A model generated the notes under the pieces. The model was given only the letters and a program-made list of their open reading frames with translations, did no database searches and had not been told where the DNA came from. This document shows, in pieces, positions 61,201-64,000 of a stretch of 64,000 nucleotides of DNA. This DNA comes from Lepas anatifera (Eukaryota; Arthropoda; Thecostraca; Lepadidae): assembly GCA_034440635.1 (NCBI GenBank), contig JAOTON010001713.1, positions 682,001-746,000 of the forward strand. Direction: 5' to 3'. The translations under genes were made by a program, and so were the position numbers. The stretch's first letter is position 1. Each line of letters starts with the position of its first letter.

Positions 61201-62014
61201 AAACCGGATCCCTTCCCCCTTCGTCAGAAAAATCAGAAATTGCGAGAACCATTCCCCATTCGGCTGACGTCATATATGAACAGCCCTCACTAACTATTTT
61301 CTCCTTGTTATGCTGGAGTGAGCAGTGATGACCACTGTCTGTTTTCTCGTTATTAGACTGGGGTGAGCAGTGATGACCACCGTCTGTTTTCTCGTTGTTA
61401 GGCTGGAGCGAACAGTGATGTTTTCTCGTTATTAGATTGGGGTGTGCAGTGATGACCACTGTCTATTTTCTCCTTGTTATGCTGGAGTGAGTAGTGATGA
61501 CCAGTCTGTTTTCTCGTTATTAGACTGGAGCGAACAGTGATGACCACTGCCTGTTTCTCGTTATTAGACTGGAGCGAACAGTGATGACCACTGCCTGTTT
61601 CTCGTTATTAGACTGGAGCGAACAGTGATGACCACTGCCTGTTTTTCGTTATTAGACTGGAGCGAACAGTGATGACCACCGTGTGTTTTCACCTAGTTAG
61701 GCTGGAGTGAGCAGTGATGACCTCTCTTTGTTTGATCTTTGTCAGGCTGGAGCGAGCAGCCGTGGTCGCCGACCGGTCACGTGTTCCGGGGTGAAAAGAA
61801 AGGTGGGCCGCAGCCCGATAACGCCGAGTTCAGAATCAACAAAACACCCGAGTCCTGCCTGGGCGTTCTCAACAACATCTACGAGGACGGGGTGACCTGG
61901 CACGACATCGCCTGCTATCACGAGAAGCCCGTGCTGTGCGAAGACAGTGACAGTCTGCTCAATTTCGCACGCGCCGTCAACGAAAGGGACAATCTGGGTC
62001 TGCAGATTGTGTAA
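36329..62014 (+). CDS. Secreted single-domain C-type lectin, five exons
   Basis: Join of 36329-36453, 44903-45102, 57592-57801, 58480-58626 and 61746-62014; intron phases 2, 1, 1, 1; 951 nt, 316 aa. Residues 1-19 form a signal peptide ([19 protein letters not shown]). Residues 20-105 are a basic, Thr/Pro/Arg-rich linker with ten consecutive Thr, probably O-glycosylated. The CTLD (about 106-300) has WYFFSP, paired Cys at 153, 157, 191, 196, 265, 284 and 292, [14 protein letters not shown] (183-196), GWFWSA (209-214), QPDN (250-253), ESCLGVLNN (263-271), a WHD in place of the canonical WND (279-281) and PVLCED. QPD is the galactose-type motif by family knowledge; real sugar or calcium binding is untested. 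Possible N-glycosylation at N175, N223 and N259. It resembles a conserved arthropod group of one-CTLD extracellular proteins of the cuticle or matrix; I am not sure of the orthologue. Its exon edges are the source of three tandem arrays. Confidence 0.88.
36454..37265 (+). other. Lectin intron 1, first part
   Basis: Intron 1 spans 36454-44902. This part has only short ORFs and no recognisable element. Confidence 0.5.
37266..38296. mobile_element. TTAA-flanked GGTCA-rich element in intron 1
   Basis: TTAA at 37266-37269 and 38293-38296. Ends read inward CCCTCGCCCCACCGGGG on the left and CCCGCACTCCACCGGGGG on the right. GCATCGATGGCCCCC lies near both ends in inverted form. The 1-kb body is packed with AGGTCA/TGACCT. 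It carries no transposase. Confidence 0.85.
38297..39039 (+). other. Intron 1, unassigned
   Basis: AT-rich, with short ORFs only. Confidence 0.4.
39040..39580. repeat. Degenerate GC-rich repeat tract
   Basis: Loose repetition of AG(T/A)TAGTCTCAGGGG-like blocks spaced 25-45 bp, comparable in style to 4880-6330. Confidence 0.5.
39581..40429 (+). other. Intron 1, unassigned
   Basis: No repeat end or exon recognised. Confidence 0.4.
40430..40655. repeat. Minisatellite, about 34-bp unit, 6-7 copies
   Basis: Units contain CTATCCCTGGGGTGCGAGGG then CGTGGTCTCCCTGA, with small length changes. Confidence 0.85.
40806..40895 (+). mobile_element. tRNA-related SINE head (pseudo-tRNA)
   Basis: TAGCTTACTTGG resembles a Pol III A box (TRGCNNAGYNGG, one mismatch) and GGATCGATTTCC a B box (GGTTCGANNCC) about 70 bp later, with GAACGCTGGGCTTCGGAT between them as in tRNA-derived SINEs. 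Stems do not pair as in a functional tRNA. No target duplication found. Confidence 0.45.
40896..41396 (+). other. Intron 1, unassigned
   Basis: Contains CTCCTGGATCCGCCAATG at about 41262-41279, resembling a decayed end of the 6755 MITE family; its partner end was not found. Confidence 0.4.
41397..44450. repeat. Minisatellite, 18-bp unit, about 170 copies (intron 1)
   Basis: Unit GTACAGTACCAGGGAGCT, repeated over 3.05 kb with scattered point changes and two 9-bp losses near 43268 and 43350. The unit contains the 8-bp palindrome CTGTACAG. Since 18 is a multiple of three, several frames on both strands stay open for up to about 1070 codons (VQYQGA, ELYSTR, CTVPGS, SLVLYS cycles). These are artefacts in an intron. 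Larger-scale blocks recur (for example GGTACAATATCAGGGTGCTG at 42471, 42712 and 43089), pointing to higher-order duplication. Confidence 0.97.
44451..44902 (+). other. End of intron 1
   Basis: Non-repetitive. It ends with a strong pyrimidine tract and acceptor CTCTTTTCTTCCCACAG at 44886-44902. Confidence 0.6.
44903..45102 (+). CDS. Lectin exon 2 (Thr/Pro/Arg linker)
   Basis: 200 nt, acceptor phase 2, donor GTGAGT at 45103, phase 1. Encodes residues 42-108: [19 protein letters not shown], then a run of ten Thr, [19 protein letters not shown] and IPEKCAV, whose Cys106 opens the lectin domain. Low-complexity, mucin-like sequence in a short exon; it has not expanded into a tandem array. Confidence 0.85.
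45103..47480 (+). other. Lectin intron 2, first part
   Basis: Intron 2 spans 45103-57591. This part contains an AG microsatellite (45658-45700) and otherwise AT-rich sequence with no recognised gene. Confidence 0.45.
45658..45700. repeat. (AG)n microsatellite
   Basis: About 21 AG dinucleotides. Confidence 0.98.
47621..47946 (+). ncRNA. Run of eight short hairpins (structured RNA candidate)
   Basis: Perfect stems follow each other: CAGG/CCTG (47621), CAGGGT/ACCCTG (47642), TGGGTAGC/GCTACCCA (47665), ATCGGG/CCCGAT (47717), CTATCAGG/CCTGATAG (47735), GGTTGGCT/AGCCAACC (47757), ACATATAG/CTATATGT nested inside TTAGCG/CGCTAA (47846-47903), and GGTC-TTCG-GACC (47935). Stems 5 and 6 abut without a gap. 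Such stem series occur in leader regions of retroelements or in structured RNAs; I cannot say which. A Ser-codon-rich segment follows at 47955. Confidence 0.4.
47947..48899 (+). other. Intron 2, unassigned (possible retroelement remnant)
   Basis: The frame near 47950-48030 reads a run of Ser codons. A 76-codon ORF lies at 48267-48497. No domain could be recognised. Confidence 0.3.
48900..49751. mobile_element. Complete TTAA-flanked GGTCA-rich element (reference copy)
   Basis: TTAA at both ends, with perfect inverted termini CACGCGCATTGACGGGGG. Both ends carry GGCGGGTACCCGCC, itself palindromic, and the right subterminal block has GGCGGCGCTACGCGCCGCC. By eye I count at least 18 GGTCA/TGACC pentamers in 852 bp; about two are expected by chance. 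No ORF of note. This copy defines the family. Confidence 0.9.
49752..51170 (+). other. Intron 2, unassigned AT-rich stretch
   Basis: No exon, repeat or element end recognised. A short peptide [16 protein letters not shown] at about 50070 hints at a zinc-finger remnant but is too little to call. Confidence 0.4.
51330..51700. promoter_or_regulatory. CRE cluster with X-box (candidate promoter or enhancer)
   Basis: Three perfect CRE palindromes TGACGTCA occur at 51336-51343 (within the longer palindrome TGTGACGTCACA), 51447-51454 and 51684-51691. GTTGCTAAGCAAC at 51658-51670 fits the RFX X-box pattern exactly. A CTTTAAAT box lies near 51376. The segment is GC-rich within AT-rich intron 2. It may be an internal promoter or enhancer; no downstream ORF chain was found. 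Confidence 0.4.
51701..55056 (+). other. Intron 2, unassigned
   Basis: Mostly AT-rich. GC-rich spots near 53090-53170 and 54100-54290 have overlapping short ORFs. I could not assign genes or elements. Confidence 0.4.
55070..55243 (+). mobile_element. tRNA-derived SINE (second copy)
   Basis: Head GCCGTGGTGAAGTGGTTAGC (A-box region), then GGGGTTCAAGACCC (B box). Body CCTTCCAACAGTTGG and CGACGCCATATGACCCTGG, then GGTGCGTCGATAAG as in the minus-strand copy at 19053-19244. A perfect 13-bp target duplication TTAGGAACAAGTA lies at 55057-55069 and 55244-55256. The anticodon region reads TTTTCCACGC. Confidence 0.92.
55257..55615 (+). other. Intron 2, unassigned
   Basis: AT-rich, no features seen. 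Confidence 0.4.
55620..56080. mobile_element. GGTCA-rich element, left-truncated
   Basis: Matches the 21500-21955 segment (TATGGTCA, TTTTCAGCTTTAT, GATAGCAGATTT, TGATGTTCC, ACCAGGAGG). It ends GGGGCGCGTGTTAA with TTAA at 56077-56080. Confidence 0.75.
56081..56514 (+). other. Intron 2, unassigned
   Basis: No exon recognised. A small CCAGCCCCCATCTAGC duplication at 56377-56418. Confidence 0.4.
56515..57225. repeat. Minisatellite, 26-bp unit, about 27 copies (intron 2)
   Basis: Units contain GACCTGTCAGCCCTCTATTC then GTTGGC. The array ends about 370 bp before exon 3. No clear similarity to any exon edge. The long plus-strand ORFs are artefacts of the repeat. Confidence 0.95.
57592..57801 (+). 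CDS. Lectin exon 3 (first half of CTLD)
   Basis: 210 nt, acceptor CTTGTTTCAG, donor GTAAGT at 57802, phase 1 on both sides. Encodes residues 109-178: [37 protein letters not shown], the [19 protein letters not shown] motif and IKNNISD. GC-rich third positions contrast with the flanking intron. Confidence 0.9.
57802..58479 (+). other. Lectin intron 3
   Basis: Contains a CT-rich microsatellite (58123-58216), then a short pyrimidine-poor stretch before the acceptor ACAATTCCAG. Confidence 0.6.
58123..58216. repeat. CT-rich microsatellite in intron 3
   Basis: (CT)n with CTCTCG variants; the 3' part is a pure CT run. Confidence 0.97.
58480..58626 (+). CDS. Lectin exon 4 (CTLD core)
   Basis: 147 nt, phase 1 both sides. 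Encodes residues 179-227: [34 protein letters not shown] and [10 protein letters not shown]. The last 28 nt with the donor GTAAGAG are the template of the 48-bp array that follows at once. This first copy differs from most array units by TCT rather than TCC at Ser224. Confidence 0.9.
58591..59587 (+). repeat. 5' splice-site array, 48-bp unit, about 21 copies
   Basis: Each unit is AAGCTGGCACCAACCAACTC, CACACCGCCCGGTAAGAGTT, ACTAGTTG: the end of exon 4 (codons for [10 protein letters not shown]), the GTAAGAG donor and about 13 intron bases. The first unit overlaps exon 4 itself. Variants are few (GTTAAGG for GTTGAAG, CACCACCC for CACCGCCC, one CCCAG losing the first donor G). As 48 is a multiple of three, use of any later donor would retain TAC-TAG in frame and end the protein as PPGKSY. 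The 321-codon minus-strand ORF is an artefact. Confidence 0.97.
59588..59779 (+). other. Intron 4, short unassigned segment
   Basis: No features seen. Confidence 0.4.
59780..60143. mobile_element. GGTCA-rich TTAA element, truncated
   Basis: Shares GCTCAGGTCAATATCAAGGT with the 5071 copy and ends with CCGGACGAGAGTTAA; TTAA at 60140-60143. The block CGCCGCGCTTCGCGCTG near 60054 matches the subterminal family block. Confidence 0.7.
60144..61299 (+). other. Intron 4, unassigned
   Basis: AT-rich, with no recognised element or exon. Confidence 0.4.
61300..61735 (+). repeat. 3' splice-site-like array, about 45-bp unit, about 10 copies
   Basis: Units read CTGTTTTCTCGTTATTAG then RCTGGAGYGARCAGTGATGA and CCAC. 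The motif pyrimidine tract, AG, then GCTGGAGYGAGCAG matches the true acceptor and first bases of exon 5 (TTTGTCAG then GCTGGAGCGAGCAG). Units vary more than in the donor array; one is shortened to about 28 bp, and three lack the AG (TTATG) or change it. Splicing to any decoy would give (G/D)WSEQ then TGA in frame. Confidence 0.85.
61746..62014 (+). CDS. Lectin exon 5 (CTLD end, stop)
   Basis: 269 nt including TAA at 62012-62014. Encodes residues 228-316: [55 protein letters not shown] and a 24-residue tail ending LGLQIV. Acceptor is GATCTTTGTCAG. Confidence 0.92.
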
Positions 62015-63100
62015 GTCGGAGCAGCGTTGGACTGACGGCTGCCAGCAACGGCAGAGCTGGCATAGCAACGGCATCTACTACAGGGTTACATGGGCTTAGC
62101 TCTGAGATAGTGCAACGTTTACAGGTACATGCCTCCGATACATGATATGGTGTGTTCGAAACCAAAGACCTCGGTTTCGGTGAAGTTCTGGTCTTTCCAA
62201 ATCATCGAACTTGTTGCGTTGTATGATTGACTAAAAGTGGTAAGCAATATAATTGTGAAAAATGCGTTGGTAAGGCATTCCACTTATGTGATTGAAGAGT
62301 ACATTAGTAAAACGTTTATGCAGTGAACGTATATTGGGTATGGCCAGACTGGAAAATAAAATTGCTGTCTCCATGTACCTTTGGTTTACCTGCAATCCAC
62401 TTGCAGCAGACGCTGCCTCTCAGTTGCTGTATCGCGGCCGTGTTTTTCATTGGTAGTCAAAGATGTGAGCACCCGAATATTCATTCCCTGCGGCCCCTCC
62501 CCTGTCGCAACAAGTAATACTGCCATCCGGACAATTACCCCTTTCCCGACAGGATCCTGCATACCCATACACCTGTCAGGGGGATTAGGCTCCCCACTAA
62601 AATATCACAATCCACCCGCTGGTTCTTCACAATTCATAGTGATATCAATTTTTCTGACGCTGAATGTCACTTTCAAAACAAAGAAAATTTCACAATCGGG
62701 AAATTTGTGGGCATTTACGTGCAAAATATTCATATTTGGAACCATTGGGTGGATTCTTCATAAGCCTCAGCCCTTTGCTTTAATTTTCACTAAACTAGTA
62801 TGTATTGACAAAGAGTGGATTCACAATTGTTGTACGTTTCAGTTACGTGATGATTCAAAATTCAATGGCAGGCTTAGGGCGAGAGCTATAATAATGGTAA
62901 AAATAATAATGTTTATTTCACACCTCTCAAGGTGTATATAGCACACATGCAATGCAATCACACACAATACAATATATAGAACAGTGCACGGGACTAGCAA
63001 AGATCAGCTGCTGCAAAAGAGCACTGTTCGGCCACACTCAACTTCACAAAACATCAGCCAATGAAAGCCGGTGACAAGACAGACACGATGACCTTTCATT
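62015..63100 (+). other. Lectin 3' UTR and downstream DNA
   Basis: AATAAA at 62355-62360 is a possible polyadenylation signal, giving a 3' UTR of about 360 nt. Beyond it nothing is recognised to 63100. Confidence 0.35.
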
Positions 63101-64000
63101 CAGCACTCTAGCTTGATTGGGTCAAAAGTTATGGTCAAAATACTGCTTTGACCCCTAGGGACTTGTGACAACCTCAGACAAGTCAAAGGGAAAATATCGC
63201 CCGTGGAATCCGTGAAAGGGAGGCCATGAATGCTTTAATGAGACATCTGAGTAATTGCAATCATTTTTGTGTCTTTTAGACCATAACACAGTGGTCGGAA
63301 ACGGCCTCGCGGATGACCACCGAGGTTTTTGTTCATATTCATTTTGCTTCAGCGCTGAAACGGCCGAACCGATTCACCCCAAATTTTCAGCAGACAATTG
63401 AAATCGATTGCAATGAGAAAGGTATACTTAAGTTGATTCACCTAACACCTGCACTGGAGAGGAGTCTGGCACTAACGCGCACTGTAGGGGCCTGGTAGGC
63501 CCCCTCTAAGATCTCAGAAACTAAGTGACGCAGAAAAACTGTTTAGAGGGTGGGTGGGGGCTATGGTGATCTACATTATGACCAATTTTCATTGACCTAG
63601 GTCAATATCTTCAAGGTCAAACGATGTCATAAACGTCAAATATTGGCCATGCTGGGGACCTGTTGGGAAATACCGTTATTAAGCGGGAAAATGACGGGAA
63701 TAAGCTAAAGACAGACCAGAGTCATAGAGGGAAGGTATCAAAGAAGCTTTGCTACAATTTTGGGGTCAAAGTCATCCAAGTTCATTGACCTATGAGGTCA
63801 CAATATGGTATACTACCGATAATGTACACTTTGGCCAACACTATTGACCTTCTAAACTAAAAATGACCTTTCAACTTGACCTTTCACCTTGATCTTTACA
63901 TTCAGGTACCTTAACTATGACTTCATAGCATATACACGTCCGACCGGGTAACGCCATTTGACCGTAAGCGCTGGGGTCAATGACCCCGAAAATTCTGATA
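63101..64000. mobile_element. GGTCA-rich TTAA-family DNA, running out of the window
   Basis: Dense GGTCA/TGACC words. A family-like end CACTAACGCGCACTGTAGGGG lies at about 63471 and TAGGCCCCCTCTAAGATCTC at about 63497, comparable to CCCCCCTAAGATCTC at 48960. The right end lies beyond the window; 63101-63470 may be a second copy. Confidence 0.6.

Overview
The window is from an animal nuclear genome: GT-AG introns, a five-exon secreted lectin gene, non-LTR retrotransposons, tRNA-derived SINEs with target-site duplications, foldback and TTAA-flanked DNA transposons, and more than a dozen minisatellites. The GC-rich codon choice of the lectin, its resemblance to the single-CTLD secreted proteins of arthropods, and the transposase type suggest an arthropod, perhaps a crustacean; this is inferred, not proven. 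I see no prokaryotic genes, rRNA, CRISPR or intact tRNA gene. Layout: 0-31 kb is mostly repeats. It holds a broken LINE tail (3-1475), several minisatellites, TTAA-flanked elements full of GGTCA/TGACC pentamers, a 267-bp hAT-like MITE, a foldback element, a 5'-truncated LINE with a 17-bp target-site duplication (10.7-11.9 kb), a SINE at 19.1 kb, and a LINE on the minus strand (22.7-31.2 kb) split by a nested transposon. The nested insert carries a transposase-like gene on the minus strand, reconstructed here with one 62-nt intron (812 codons) and an N-terminal AT-hook. The rest (31.7-62 kb) is dominated by one gene on the plus strand that I reconstruct as five exons: 36329-36453, 44903-45102, 57592-57801, 58480-58626 and 61746-62014. 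All junctions are GT-AG, all phases match, and the total is 951 nt (316 aa). It encodes a signal peptide, a Thr/Pro/Arg-rich linker and one C-type lectin domain. The most striking observation is that three large tandem arrays in and beside this gene are built from its own exon edges. A 4.6-kb array of about 70 units (60 or 69 bp) upstream of exon 1 repeats the sequence around the start codon and the first third of the signal peptide. A 1-kb array of about 21 units (48 bp) at the start of intron 4 repeats the last 28 nt of exon 4 plus its 5' splice site. An array of about 10 units (about 45 bp) at the end of intron 4 repeats a copy of the 3' splice site and the first bases of exon 5. Intron 4 therefore begins with tandem decoy donors and ends with tandem decoy acceptors, and each decoy would lead into an in-frame stop. 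Intron 1 also contains an 18-bp array of about 170 copies. The many very long ORFs in the arrays are by-products of repeat periodicity, not genes. Intron 2 holds a TTAA element, a second SINE copy, a run of eight small hairpins at 47.6-47.95 kb, and a cluster of three CRE palindromes with an X-box at 51.3-51.7 kb.
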